A DNA stretch of 45,490 bases, from positions 1-45,490 of the forward strand of contig JABMMN010000060.1 in NCBI GenBank assembly GCA_013205535.1, given 5' to 3'. Positions 1 to 11,311 of the stretch are shown here, piece after piece. The notes beneath the pieces are model-generated. The model had not been told where the DNA came from. It saw nothing but the letters and a program-made list of their open reading frames with translations, and ran no database searches. Position 1 is the stretch's first letter, and each line of letters starts with the position of its first letter. Origin of the DNA: Candidatus Planktophila sp. Its GTDB lineage: Bacteria > Actinomycetota > Actinomycetes > Nanopelagicales > Nanopelagicaceae. Made by a program: the position numbers and the translations under genes.

Positions 1-49
1 CACTGGGAGGATTTTAAGTCCTCTGCCTCTGCCATTGTGCTATCGGGGC
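1..49 (-). tRNA. tRNA-Leu(UAA), 5' part only, truncated by window edge
   Basis: Minus strand reads GCCCCGA-TA-GCACAATGGCAGAGGC-A-GAGGA-CTTAAAA-TCCTC; anticodon loop CTTAAAA gives anticodon TAA. The 3' half lies outside the window. Confidence 0.7.
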
Positions 50-185
50 CACGAGTTCCCGAGTGTACTAGGGGCGAATGCAAGCTTTCCCCACTAAAAG
101 CATTGTTTAGCCATGGTTATAGGACTAGATTCATTGAGTAATTCCAAATAACTTGATTTCTTTGGTCACCTGAAGGGACCTAATT

Positions 186-557
186 ATGTCTAAAGATTTA
201 ATCGAAATCACACGATTACTAAATCTATACATTGATGGTGCAGGAAAAGGAAATGCCGATAAGTTAAACGAAGCATTTCACTCAAGTGCTAGATGGTTCG
301 GAACCATGGCAGGAACTGACTATGACCTAGACAAAACTGCTTTCGTTGGACTGATGGTGGGTTCACCTGGAGATGATGGCAAATTCGTCGCAAAGATTTC
401 CGATATCCAGATTGATGGAACTGCTGCATCTGCAACAATAAAAGAAGAGGGTTTTTGGGGAACACTTTCCTTCACTGACTATTTTCAATTATGTGTCCTC
501 GATGGTCGCTGGCAGATCACTAATAAAACTTTTGCTCACACGGGTGGTTCTCACTAA
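186..557 (+). CDS. NTF2/SnoaL-like fold protein (putative lumazine-binding-like family)
   Basis: 123 aa ORF; N-terminal 'ITRLLNLYIDGAGKGNADKLNEAFHSSARWFG' and C-terminal 'FTDYFQLCVLDGRWQITNKTFAH' are typical of this family. Confidence 0.75.
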   Translation: MSKDLIEITRLLNLYIDGAGKGNADKLNEAFHSSARWFGTMAGTDYDLDKTAFVGLMVGSPGDDGKFVAKISDIQIDGTAASATIKEEGFWGTLSFTDYFQLCVLDGRWQITNKTFAHTGGSH

Positions 558-578
558 TAATCTGGAAATCTAGAAGCT

Positions 579-1490
579 TTACTGTGCAATAGAGCGTGCA
601 ACCCCGTCCAAGATATCTGTCTCTGATGCAACAAAGTGGCTGGCCCCCGTCGCTTTCATGATCTCAGAGAGCACAAGCGCACCTGCTGCAATCACATCGA
701 CTCGGCCTGGATGCATGTAGCCAAGTGCTGCGCGTTGATTGCGATTCATTCCAGCCAGCATCGAGGCAACATCATGAACGTGTGCCGCACTGATGCGGGC
801 CAGATGAATCGCATAGCGGTCATACTCAGCAAGATTGAGGGCTGCAGCTGCAACGGTTGTTGCAGTACCGGCGACTGCGATGAGAGTTTTAGCTTCCATG
901 ATTGGGACGACTGCGCCAGCTACTGCAATCGCTGCTTGAATATCGCTTCGAGCCAACTCAATCTCTTCATGTGTCACAGGATTACTTTTAAAGTGACGCT
1001 CACTCATGCGCACACAGCCGATGTTGACACTCTTTGCAGATTCAACCGCGGTTGTGCCAAAGACGAACTCTGTTGATCCCCCACCGATATCAACGACCAA
1101 GAACGGGCCGTCACTTGGATTTAAATCCTGGATCGCTCCGATGAAGGAGAGTCGTGCCTCCTCATCTCCACTTATTACCTCAGGTTCGATACCGAGGCGC
1201 TCACGCACACCATCGATGAAGAGGTGGCGATTTGTAGCATCACGTGTCGCACTTGTCGCACAAAAACGAATCTTTTCTACTCCACGCTTTGTGATCTCTC
1301 GTGCGAAGCCATCGAGAGCGGCTAGTGTGCGAGTGATGGCATCGGGGTGAAAGGCACCTGTCTCATCCACTCCCTGTCCAAGGCGGACAATCTCCATAGT
1401 ACGGATGACCTCACGTAAATTATTGCCTTCAATATCGGCAATAAGTAATCTGATCGAGTTGGTTCCACAATCAATTGCCGCTACTCGCAT
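579..1490 (-). CDS. ppx: Ppx/GppA phosphatase family (exopolyphosphatase)
   Basis: 'VAAIDCGTNSIRLLIAD' and 'LVVDIGGGSTEFVFG' ASKHA motifs; likely start is the internal Met at 1490 (MRVAAIDCG). Confidence 0.9.
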   Translation of the reverse strand: MRVAAIDCGTNSIRLLIADIEGNNLREVIRTMEIVRLGQGVDETGAFHPDAITRTLAALDGFAREITKRGVEKIRFCATSATRDATNRHLFIDGVRERLGIEPEVISGDEEARLSFIGAIQDLNPSDGPFLVVDIGGGSTEFVFGTTAVESAKSVNIGCVRMSERHFKSNPVTHEEIELARSDIQAAIAVAGAVVPIMEAKTLIAVAGTATTVAAAALNLAEYDRYAIHLARISAAHVHDVASMLAGMNRNQRAALGYMHPGRVDVIAAGALVLSEIMKATGASHFVASETDILDGVARSIAQ

Positions 1491-1969
1491 GGGTTGTTTG
1501 TCCACCACTCTGGTAATTGTGCAAGGGCTTCATCACCGAGTGGATTTACATCTGGGCCGGCAGATAGTGAGTGAGCAACAAGTGAGTGCAGACATTTCAC
1601 ACGCGTGGGCATACCACCTGCAGAGACTCCATCGACCTCAGGGACTTGGATTCCAAGGGCAGAGCGTGCTGCGATGTAGTCATCGTGGGCTGCGTGATAG
1701 GCACCTGCTAATTGGGAATCGCTCTCTAAGCGCTCATTCATCTCACCCATTAACCCTGTCGTCTCCAAGGTTGAGATAACGGCGGTCAAGCGTGGACACG
1801 TTGCATAATAAAAGGTTGGAAAGGGTGTGCCATCCTCTAATCGCGGTGGTGTCTCAACTACTGCAGGCTTTCCACATGGACAGCGATATGCGATGGCATG
1901 TACATCCCGGGGTGTGCGACCTAGTTGGCTTTGAATACAATCAAGATCGCCCTGAGATACCTCTCGCAT
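1481..1969 (-). CDS. DUF501 domain protein
   Basis: 'QLGRTPRDVHAIAYRCPCGKPAVVETPPRLEDGTPFPTFYYATCPRL' signature; between ftsB-like and ppx as in other actinobacteria. Confidence 0.9.
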   Translation of the reverse strand: MREVSQGDLDCIQSQLGRTPRDVHAIAYRCPCGKPAVVETPPRLEDGTPFPTFYYATCPRLTAVISTLETTGLMGEMNERLESDSQLAGAYHAAHDDYIAARSALGIQVPEVDGVSAGGMPTRVKCLHSLVAHSLSAGPDVNPLGDEALAQLPEWWTNNPCE

Positions 1970-2370
1970 TAACTGCCAGATTCACTGATGGATGCAATTA
2001 AACGCATGTACCAAGGCTGACCATCGACAAGAGCGCTAGCAACCTTCGTAGTCGTCACAGTTGTTGTTGCCGCTGGGCCCTCAGTGACGATGTATTGGCG
2101 CTCTCCCGGCAGAACAAAGTGCAGACGCTCGCGTGCCTGCGACTTCACATACTGTGGATCTTGCCAGAGCAGTAACTCTTTACGTGCTGCATCGAGTGCT
2201 TTGTTATCGGATACGAGTTGAGCATTCAGGGCCGATATCTGAGCGCGTTGTGTGAAGTAGTTTTTGATTGGCGGCGCCAGGGTGAGTGCTAAGAAGAAGA
2301 GGATTGCAGAGAGTGCAAGAGCGCGGCCAGAACGGCCACGACGTTTGAACTGCAAACCCCTGCGTGCCAT
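1969..2370 (-). CDS. FtsB/DivIC-family septum formation initiator
   Basis: Single TM followed by coiled coil and 'DPQYVKSQARERLHFVLPGERQYIV' motif; downstream of eno. Confidence 0.9.
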   Translation of the reverse strand: MARRGLQFKRRGRSGRALALSAILFFLALTLAPPIKNYFTQRAQISALNAQLVSDNKALDAARKELLLWQDPQYVKSQARERLHFVLPGERQYIVTEGPAATTTVTTTKVASALVDGQPWYMRLIASISESGS

Positions 2371-2382
2371 CGCTGGCGAGCC

Positions 2383-3675
<1,293 letters not shown>

Positions 3676-3741
3676 TCACTTCAAACTTTTGGTCAACTCA
3701 GACCTCAACGCTGAGATCACACACTCTTGAATGCGCCTAGT

Positions 3742-4392
3742 CTATCGCGATTCGGTAGCAGAGATTTGTTGGCCTAAAAGCAAGGCCTGCTTGCGCAGCG
3801 CAGATTCGGCATCGATTCCATTGGCATTAGCCCAGGTGATTATTGCAAGAAGGCCCTGTCCAACTGCGCTCTCATCGGCTTTGCTATTGAGATCAGCGGC
3901 GATTGGAAGTTCAACATCAACACCATATTGGGAGGCGCGATACAAGAGCTTTTGGATGAGTGCAAGTGCAGGCTGTGACATCGCAACTCCATCAAGGGCC
4001 GATGTACGGCCCTTTTCCTCTTTTTTTATCTCTTCCCAGTTCTGTATTACCTCTTCAGAGCCAGTCACTTGTAGTCCTGCAAAGACATGGGGATGGCGGC
4101 GAATTAACTTATCGGCGATCGACTGTGCAACATCCTCGATGCTAAATGGATCTTCACGATCATCTTGAGCGATACGGGCGTGAAAATAGACCTGGAGAAG
4201 GACATCACCGAGCTCTTCACGCATATCACGGCGATTACCGCTGTGAACGGCATCGACAAACTCGTATGACTCTTCCAGTAAATACTTCAGGAGTGATTCA
4301 TGAGTCTGCTCGGCATCCCACGGACATCCCCCTGGCGAGCGCAATCGATCCATGACCTCAACAAGGCGTTGAAGCTGCGAACCCTGCATCAC
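3742..4392 (-). CDS. mazG: MazG nucleoside triphosphate pyrophosphohydrolase
   Basis: 'LRSPGGCPWDAEQTHESLLKYLLEESYEFVDAV...REELGDVLLQVYFHARIA'. Confidence 0.93.
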   Translation of the reverse strand: MMQGSQLQRLVEVMDRLRSPGGCPWDAEQTHESLLKYLLEESYEFVDAVHSGNRRDMREELGDVLLQVYFHARIAQDDREDPFSIEDVAQSIADKLIRRHPHVFAGLQVTGSEEVIQNWEEIKKEEKGRTSALDGVAMSQPALALIQKLLYRASQYGVDVELPIAADLNSKADESAVGQGLLAIITWANANGIDAESALRKQALLLGQQISATESR

Positions 4393-4410
4393 ACTAAATT
4401 ACTAAGTCGA

Positions 4411-5016
4411 TTACTTGGTCGCTGGAGTAACTGCTGGGCTGGCGCTATCGGTTGGAATCACATCGGCCACTGTTGGATCCCATTTTCCATAACGTGGGTT
4501 GACAGTGACACCTAGCTCTTTGGCTTTGGCAACAATGAGTTTTTGGACTTCAAGCCCAAGCTGCTCCTGTGGCACTCCACCGCTCGTAATTGCTTGACTG
4601 ATTTTATCGGTCATGAGCATCGCTTCAATGTAGATATCAAGATCATCTGCTGCGATACCTGCGCCCACGAGTGCGTTAGGTAATCCGGCTTCGCCACCGA
4701 CTTGTTCGATGATTTCTGCGCGTCGAGTATCTATCTCTGCCTTTGATACTGAGAGTTTGAGCTCCTCACCTGTCTTGCGCAAGAGGAGTGTTAATAAATG
4801 AAAACGGAGCTGGCCCAGATTAAGGGCCTGGCCTGTCTCTAACTGCATCTGAGATGTGTCCACCCCGGCGCGAGCGCTCAGAATCGAATCGATACTCGAC
4901 TGCACAGTGGCCTGAGTAATCTTTGTGCCACCGATAGTTGCAGCGGCTCCCACCTGCGAGCAGCCCGTGAGAATGAGGGCAGAGACTAGACCCGATACAG
5001 CTAGAAATTTTTTCAC
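4411..5016 (-). CDS. Lipoprotein with SurA N-terminal-like domain (no PPIase domain evident)
   Basis: Lipobox-like 'LILTGCSQ'; 'AATIGGTKITQATVQSSID' SurA-N-like; 201 aa; sits between mazG and mfd. Confidence 0.75.
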   Translation of the reverse strand: MKKFLAVSGLVSALILTGCSQVGAAATIGGTKITQATVQSSIDSILSARAGVDTSQMQLETGQALNLGQLRFHLLTLLLRKTGEELKLSVSKAEIDTRRAEIIEQVGGEAGLPNALVGAGIAADDLDIYIEAMLMTDKISQAITSGGVPQEQLGLEVQKLIVAKAKELGVTVNPRYGKWDPTVADVIPTDSASPAVTPATK

Positions 5017-8000
5017 TATGAACTCTCTTTCAGTGGTCCGCTCAATTGGTCGACGGCCTCGATAGCCCAGGCCAGAAGAGAAGTATCCACTATTACCGGC
5101 GCACTCTCAGACGGATTCCATGAATTGTTGCTTCTGAGGGCTACCAATACCGTACTTGAAGCGGCTTTATAGAGTGAACCTGGATACAGACGTGAGAGGC
5201 GCAACTGTTTTGACTCGGGTAAGACCAAGGGTGCAAGGCGCAAATACTTTCCTTGGACAACGACCTCAGTGAGCGCAGCGGCCTTGGCCCGTGCGCGCAG
5301 TGATGCAACACCTAAGAGGGCCTGTGCCTGTGTCGGAAGCTCACCAAAACGATCTAATAATTCAGCGCCAATTGATTCGACATCCCCGCTGTTCTTAACA
5401 TCTGCAAGGCGGCGATAGAGATCAAGACGCAGCCGCTCACCTGGTACATACTCAATCGATAAGTGAGCGTTGATTGGGAGCTCGACTTTACACTCACTTA
5501 TCTTCTCCTGCCTTTCAAGGATGCCAGCCTTGTAATCATTGACCGCCTCTCCCACCATACGCATATATAGATCGAAGCCCACATCGGCGATATGCCCTGA
5601 CTGCTCACCACCTAAGAGATTTCCTGCCCCACGAATCTCAAGATCTTTGAGTGCAACTCGCATTCCAGATCCTAAGTCCGTGTTTGCCGCGATCGTCGTC
5701 AGGCGCTCGAGTGCTAACTCAGATAGAGGCTGATCGGGCGGATAGAGAAAGTATGCATATGCTCGCTCGCGACCGCGCCCAACGCGACCGCGCAGCTGAT
5801 GTAACTGTGAGAGACCAAATCTATCTGCACGCTCAACAATAAGAGTGTTTGCATTTTGGATATCCAATCCACTCTCAACAATTGTCGTACTCACTAAAAT
5901 ATCAAAGTCACGGTTCCAAAAACCTAAGATGACATCCTCAAGTGTGTTCTCACTCATCTGTCCATGTGCGATTCGTATACGTGCCTCGGGGACAAGGGCT
6001 TGCAGGCGCGATGCCGCTTGATCGATTGTCTCTACACGGTTGTGAAGGTAGAAAATCTGCCCATCCCGTAATAGTTCGCGGTGAATCGCTGCACTGATCT
6101 GTCCCTCTTCGGTAGGGCCTACATATGTCAGGATCGGATGGCGCTCTTCAGGCGGTGTTGTGATCGTGGACATCTCACGGATCCCTGTAACTGCCATCTC
6201 TAGTGTTCGCGGAATCGGAGTAGCCGACATCGCCAGGACATCTACAGTTGTGCGCATTTTCTTGAGCGCCTCCTTCTGCTCGACCCCAAAGCGCTGCTCT
6301 TCATCGACGACTACTAGACCTAGATCTTTAAAGATGACATCACTCGAGAGAAGGCGATGGGTACCGATGACGACATCGACTACTCCTGTGAGTAGTCCAT
6401 CAATGACCTCCTTGCTCTCCTTGGCTGAATTAAAGCGAGAGAGTCCGGCAACCTTTAATGGAAAGCCGGCATAACGTTCAGTAAATGTCTTTGTGTGTTG
6501 CTGCACAAGCAGTGTTGTTGGTACGAGTACGGCCACTTGCTTGCCATCTTGTACCGCTTTGAAAGCGGCTCGAATAGCGATCTCGGTCTTTCCGTAGCCG
6601 ACATCACCACAGATGATTCGATCCATGGGATATGGACGCTCCATATCCGCCTTTACATCATTAATCGTCGAGAGTTGATCCGGTGTCTCGATATAAGAGA
6701 AGGAGTCCTCTAACTCGCGCTGCCAAGGAGTATCAGATGAGAAGGCAAAGCCAGGAGAGCTTGTCCGTGCGGCGTATAAGCGGATGAGCTCACCTGCAAT
6801 CTCTCGCACCGCCTTACGTGCACGACCCTTGGCCTTTTGCCATTCACCACTACCGATTCGATGCACGGTCGGAGCCTCTCCGCCGACATATTTACTTACC
6901 TGCTCGAGTACATCGGTAGGAACGAAGATGCGATCCCCGGGCTGACCACGTTTGGCAGATGCATATTCAATGACGAGATATTCGCGCGTGATATCAGCGA
7001 CTGTGCGCTGGACTAATTCAAGGTAGCGTCCGATGCCATGCTGTTCGTGCACGACGAAATCACCTACACGTAACTCCAGTGGATCGATAGCGGCCTTACG
7101 CTTTGATGGCAGAGGTACTCCATCTCGCACACTGCCCTTACTGCCCGTCAAATCGCGCTCGGTCATGAAGAAAATCTGATCACTCTCGCTCTTAAAGCCA
7201 TGGGCAATGACCGAGGTCGTTAGATACAGGCCATCTTTAGCCGGCTTCATATCTAATTTTTCGATGATGTGAACTGGTAAATCCGCGTTACGAAAAATGG
7301 CGGCATAGCGCTCTAACATTCCATGTCCATGCGTTGCAAAAACGACACTGAAATGGGCCTCAATGGCGTTGCGTAGGGCCTCAATCGTGCGATCGATATC
7401 TGCACGCATTGGATCTATTGCTTGGTAATCCAAAAAGGTCGTATCCGGAGCCAGGTCACTACCAAAAGCTGCGATATTTACTGAGTTAAAACCACATTGC
7501 GCAAGCTCGGCTTTGAAAATCTCCCATGACATATAGGTACCAGAGCCATCATGAATCGGTGCGAGAGCGCCATAGGCCGCATTCGACCACGATGCATGGA
7601 GAAACTCCTCATTTGTTGCAAGCAGATCACTGGCTCGAGATCTGATTCGTTCACCATCAATAAAGACAACCTGAGTATTTACTGGCATCCGATCCATGAT
7701 GGTCGCAGTCTCTTGAATCAAAAGTGGTATCAGTGACTCCATGCCCTCAAATGAGATGCCCTCACTGATTTTCTCCAATAACTCTCTTGCTCCAGGGAGG
7801 CTCTCTTTGAGCTCATGGGCATCGGCTTTAATAGCTGGAGTTATCAAAAACTCACGACAGGGATATATCTCGATAGCACCACTGACCGCTTCGAATGTTC
7901 TCTGATCTGCCACCTCGAAGTAACTCATATCTTCGATCTCATCTGCAAAGAAATCGATCCTAATGGGGTGTGCACCCAGTGGTGGAAAGAGATCGATGAT

Positions 8001-8486
8001 TCCCCCACGCACCGCAAACTCGCCTCTGCGCTCGACTAGATCTGTCCGTGAATATGCACAATTTGCTAGATGGCGTACGAGCAAATCAAGTGAGCGCTCT
8101 TGTCCAACCTCTAACCTCATCAACTCTGCTTCTCCAAGGGATCCGATGATGCGATGGATCGCACCTCGTACTGGCGTCACAACGATGGGATTAGTACTTT
8201 GTTTTTCTTTGAGGGAATAAATCGTCGAGATTCTGCGTGCGACTGTATCGCTGCGTGGACTCAAACGCTCGTGCGGCAGGGTCTCCCAAGCTGGAAACTC
8301 AAAGACGTTTCCATGCAGTTCGCGAAGTTCGTGGACCAGATCCTCTGCGCCTCTACTTGAACTTGTTATTACAAGAAGGGGCGTGTTCGCAGCCCGTGCT
8401 GCAAGTAAGAATGGATACATCGCAGTGGGTGCCACTATGTGAGATGCATCGGTCGGTTGAGGAAGAGCGCCAATTAATCCGCGCAT
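5016..8486 (-). CDS. mfd: Transcription-repair coupling factor Mfd
   Basis: CarD/RID domain 'LRVGDFVVHEQHGIGRYLEL', helicase motifs 'CGDVGYGKTEIAIRAAF', 'DEEQRFGVEQKE', TRCF C-terminal domain; likely start Met at 8486 (MRGLIGALP), ORF extends to 8525. Confidence 0.95.
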   Translation of the reverse strand: MRGLIGALPQPTDASHIVAPTAMYPFLLAARAANTPLLVITSSSRGAEDLVHELRELHGNVFEFPAWETLPHERLSPRSDTVARRISTIYSLKEKQSTNPIVVTPVRGAIHRIIGSLGEAELMRLEVGQERSLDLLVRHLANCAYSRTDLVERRGEFAVRGGIIDLFPPLGAHPIRIDFFADEIEDMSYFEVADQRTFEAVSGAIEIYPCREFLITPAIKADAHELKESLPGARELLEKISEGISFEGMESLIPLLIQETATIMDRMPVNTQVVFIDGERIRSRASDLLATNEEFLHASWSNAAYGALAPIHDGSGTYMSWEIFKAELAQCGFNSVNIAAFGSDLAPDTTFLDYQAIDPMRADIDRTIEALRNAIEAHFSVVFATHGHGMLERYAAIFRNADLPVHIIEKLDMKPAKDGLYLTTSVIAHGFKSESDQIFFMTERDLTGSKGSVRDGVPLPSKRKAAIDPLELRVGDFVVHEQHGIGRYLELVQRTVADITREYLVIEYASAKRGQPGDRIFVPTDVLEQVSKYVGGEAPTVHRIGSGEWQKAKGRARKAVREIAGELIRLYAARTSSPGFAFSSDTPWQRELEDSFSYIETPDQLSTINDVKADMERPYPMDRIICGDVGYGKTEIAIRAAFKAVQDGKQVAVLVPTTLLVQQHTKTFTERYAGFPLKVAGLSRFNSAKESKEVIDGLLTGVVDVVIGTHRLLSSDVIFKDLGLVVVDEEQRFGVEQKEALKKMRTTVDVLAMSATPIPRTLEMAVTGIREMSTITTPPEERHPILTYVGPTEEGQISAAIHRELLRDGQIFYLHNRVETIDQAASRLQALVPEARIRIAHGQMSENTLEDVILGFWNRDFDILVSTTIVESGLDIQNANTLIVERADRFGLSQLHQLRGRVGRGRERAYAYFLYPPDQPLSELALERLTTIAANTDLGSGMRVALKDLEIRGAGNLLGGEQSGHIADVGFDLYMRMVGEAVNDYKAGILERQEKISECKVELPINAHLSIEYVPGERLRLDLYRRLADVKNSGDVESIGAELLDRFGELPTQAQALLGVASLRARAKAAALTEVVVQGKYLRLAPLVLPESKQLRLSRLYPGSLYKAASSTVLVALRSNNSWNPSESAPVIVDTSLLAWAIEAVDQLSGPLKESS

Positions 8487-8593
8487 AAGAAGCACCCCCA
8501 AACGTCCATAGGCCCCAACTCCCAAAGGGAGGGGGCGTGCATGAAGAGTCTAATTTATTTTGAGCAGACCCTCTTACCTGAGAGTATTGAGCA

Positions 8594-11308
8594 ATGACCA
8601 CTCAGCCAATCGCGGTTGCAGCAGATGATGCCGACCTTCGCGCCGATGTGCGCCGATTGGCCGATCTATTAGGGCAGACCCTTGTTCGCCAAGAGGGTCC
8701 AGAGCTTCTCACCCTTGTCGAAAATGTTCGTAAAGCCGTGCGAGAGGGTGGCGGTAATGAATTACTCGCAAAACTATCCACTCAAGATTCAGTGCAGTTG
8801 GCACGTGCCTTTAGCACCTACTTTCACCTCACCAATGTTGCAGAGCAGGTCCACCGATCTCGCGTCATCGCTAACTCTCGGATAGCAGGAGGATCATGGA
8901 TCGCACGTGCGGTGGATAAGATCCAAGCGGCATTGGTTGCACAGATCCCTGGTCACGAGTTAACCCAAGAGCAAGTTGCACAGTGGATCAAGGAGATGTC
9001 CGTACGCCCAGTCTTTACCGCACATCCAACCGAGGCAGCACGTAGATCGGTTTTGAATAAAATGGGTCGCATTGTGGAGCTCCTTGATAATCCACAAGAT
9101 CCAGCGCAGACACAACGCTTAGCCGAGACGATTGACCTGTTATGGCAGACCGATGAGCTTCGATTGGATCGTCCCGAGCCCCTCGATGAGGCGATGAATG
9201 CTCTGTATTACCTCGATGACTTGTTCCGAGTGACAGTGCCTGAGGTTCTGGATGAGTTTGCGCGGGAGATAAAACGTATCGGAGTCGACCTACCGGTTAC
9301 CGCCCGCCCACTCTCCTTCGGTAGTTGGATCGGCGGAGATCGTGATGGAAACCCGAATATCACTTCGCAGGTAACAACCGATGCCATGGTTTTACAGGTG
9401 GGCCATGCGATCAGAGTGACTATTGCTGCAATGGATTCTCTGCGCCAACTGCTCTCAGTCTCGACAAGGATCGTAGGTGCAACCGCCGAACTATCGGCAT
9501 CGGTAGAGAGAGATCTGGCACATATTCCTGAGTTTGAGGGGCGCTTCTTGCGATTAAATGCCGAGGAGCCCTATCGACTCAAGGCAACTGCGATCGTGCA
9601 TCGCCTTGCTATGACACGTGATCGTCACGCAAAGAATACTGCGCATGTTCCCCACCGTGATTATAAAGATACCGCTGAGCTACTATCTGATCTGAGCCTG
9701 ATGCGTGACTCCCTCTTTGAGCATAAGGGTGAACTAATCGCCACGGGCCTTCTAGAGCGCACTATTCGTACCGTTGCAGCCTTTGGAATCACTCATGCAA
9801 CTTTGGATGTTCGTGAGCACTCAGATGCCCATCACTCTCTTCTCAATCAAATACTCAATGTTGAGGGGTATCTAGAAAAGTCACATACACACAAGTTTGA
9901 GATTCTCAGTGGGTTGTTGAAATCTGGGGTAAGCCTGGATACAACTGCTCTAGATACGAATGGAAAGAGGGTTCTCGATACCTTTATCGCAATCGCAGAT
10001 TTAATCGAGCGATTTGGTCCTGAAGCCATCGAAACCTATATCGTCTCTATGACCAAAGGCGCCGATGATCTGATTGCAGCCGTTGTTATTGCGACTCAGA
10101 CTGGACTTATAAATATCGCAAAGGGTGTAGCTCTGGTCGGCTTTGCTCCATTACTTGAGACCGTTGCCGAACTCCGAGCCGCTGGTGAGATTCTTGAACA
10201 GTTGTTGAGTGATCCGACATATCGACAGATAGTCACTCTTCGCGGTGATCTTCAAGAGGTCATGCTTGGCTACTCTGATTCGAACAAAGATGCAGGAATT
10301 GCGACAAGTCAGTGGGAGATCCATCGTGCTCAGCGCTCTTTACGCGATGTTGCCAGAAGGCATGGTGTCCAGTTGCGCCTGTTCCATGGCCGTGGCGGCT
10401 CAGTTGGCCGTGGCGGAGGACCGACGTATGAAGCACTGATCGCACTTCCATGGGGATCTGTAGATGGTCATATCAAGATGACTGAACAGGGTGAGGTCAT
10501 AAGTGATAAATATTCTCTGCCATCACTTGCCCGCGAGCATGTTGAGTTGACTCTTGCTGCATCACTCGAGGCGACTGTTCTCAATCGTGCCCCGCGACAG
10601 AGCCCACAAGCCTTGGCCACATGGAATGAGTGCATGCAGTTGGTCAGTGATCGTGCCTTTTCTACATATCGAGAGTTGATCGAGCACGATGACCTACCAG
10701 CTTATTTCTATGCATCCACACCGGTTGAGCAGTTAGGAAATCTCTTCCTAGGCTCACGTCCATCACGTCGTCCCGATGCCAAAGGTGGGCTTGATGCACT
10801 ACGCGCCATACCTTGGGTATTTGGTTGGACGCAATCGCGTCAGATTGTGCCGGGTTGGTTCGGTGTTGGCTCTGGTCTTAAAGCCGCCCGCCAAGCAGGT
10901 AAATCCGAAGTCCTTACTACCATGCTTGCACAGTGGCACTTCTTTCATACCTTCATCAGTAATGTTGAGATGACTTTGGCTAAGACCGATTTATCTCTTG
11001 CTCGTGGATATGTGGATGCTCTTGTACCTGCGAACCTGCATCACTTCCTAGATACGATACAGGCCGAGTTTGATCTGACGGTATCTGAGATTCTGCTACT
11101 CACCAAAAAAGAGTCACTTCTTGGCGACCAGGCAATTTTGGCACGCACACTAGCTGTTCGTGATGCATATCTTTCACCGATTCACTTGCTGCAGATAAAC
11201 CTGCTCAAGCGTGTAAGGCAGGCACAAGGCGCGCCTGATCCGATCCTGCAGCGGGCCTTACTGCTTACGATCAACGGTGTGGCTGCTGGCCTGCGAAATA
11301 CTGGTTGA
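8594..11308 (+). CDS. ppc: Phosphoenolpyruvate carboxylase
   Basis: 'VFTAHPTEAARRSVL', 'GGDRDGNPNIT', 'VMLGYSDSNKDAGIATSQWEI', 'LFHGRGGSVGRGGGP', C-terminal 'NTG'. Confidence 0.97.
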   Translation: MTTQPIAVAADDADLRADVRRLADLLGQTLVRQEGPELLTLVENVRKAVREGGGNELLAKLSTQDSVQLARAFSTYFHLTNVAEQVHRSRVIANSRIAGGSWIARAVDKIQAALVAQIPGHELTQEQVAQWIKEMSVRPVFTAHPTEAARRSVLNKMGRIVELLDNPQDPAQTQRLAETIDLLWQTDELRLDRPEPLDEAMNALYYLDDLFRVTVPEVLDEFAREIKRIGVDLPVTARPLSFGSWIGGDRDGNPNITSQVTTDAMVLQVGHAIRVTIAAMDSLRQLLSVSTRIVGATAELSASVERDLAHIPEFEGRFLRLNAEEPYRLKATAIVHRLAMTRDRHAKNTAHVPHRDYKDTAELLSDLSLMRDSLFEHKGELIATGLLERTIRTVAAFGITHATLDVREHSDAHHSLLNQILNVEGYLEKSHTHKFEILSGLLKSGVSLDTTALDTNGKRVLDTFIAIADLIERFGPEAIETYIVSMTKGADDLIAAVVIATQTGLINIAKGVALVGFAPLLETVAELRAAGEILEQLLSDPTYRQIVTLRGDLQEVMLGYSDSNKDAGIATSQWEIHRAQRSLRDVARRHGVQLRLFHGRGGSVGRGGGPTYEALIALPWGSVDGHIKMTEQGEVISDKYSLPSLAREHVELTLAASLEATVLNRAPRQSPQALATWNECMQLVSDRAFSTYRELIEHDDLPAYFYASTPVEQLGNLFLGSRPSRRPDAKGGLDALRAIPWVFGWTQSRQIVPGWFGVGSGLKAARQAGKSEVLTTMLAQWHFFHTFISNVEMTLAKTDLSLARGYVDALVPANLHHFLDTIQAEFDLTVSEILLLTKKESLLGDQAILARTLAVRDAYLSPIHLLQINLLKRVRQAQGAPDPILQRALLLTINGVAAGLRNTG

Positions 11309-11311
11309 TCA

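Noticed and set aside
636-1076. 146-aa ORF antisense to ppx (Cys-rich)
   Set aside because: Shadow ORF of the conserved ppx gene; no homology signature or RBS context.
8519-8531. CTCCC-AAA-GGGAG hairpin between mfd and ppc
   Set aside because: Short 5-bp stem in a divergent promoter region with no T-run; not enough for a terminator or operator call.
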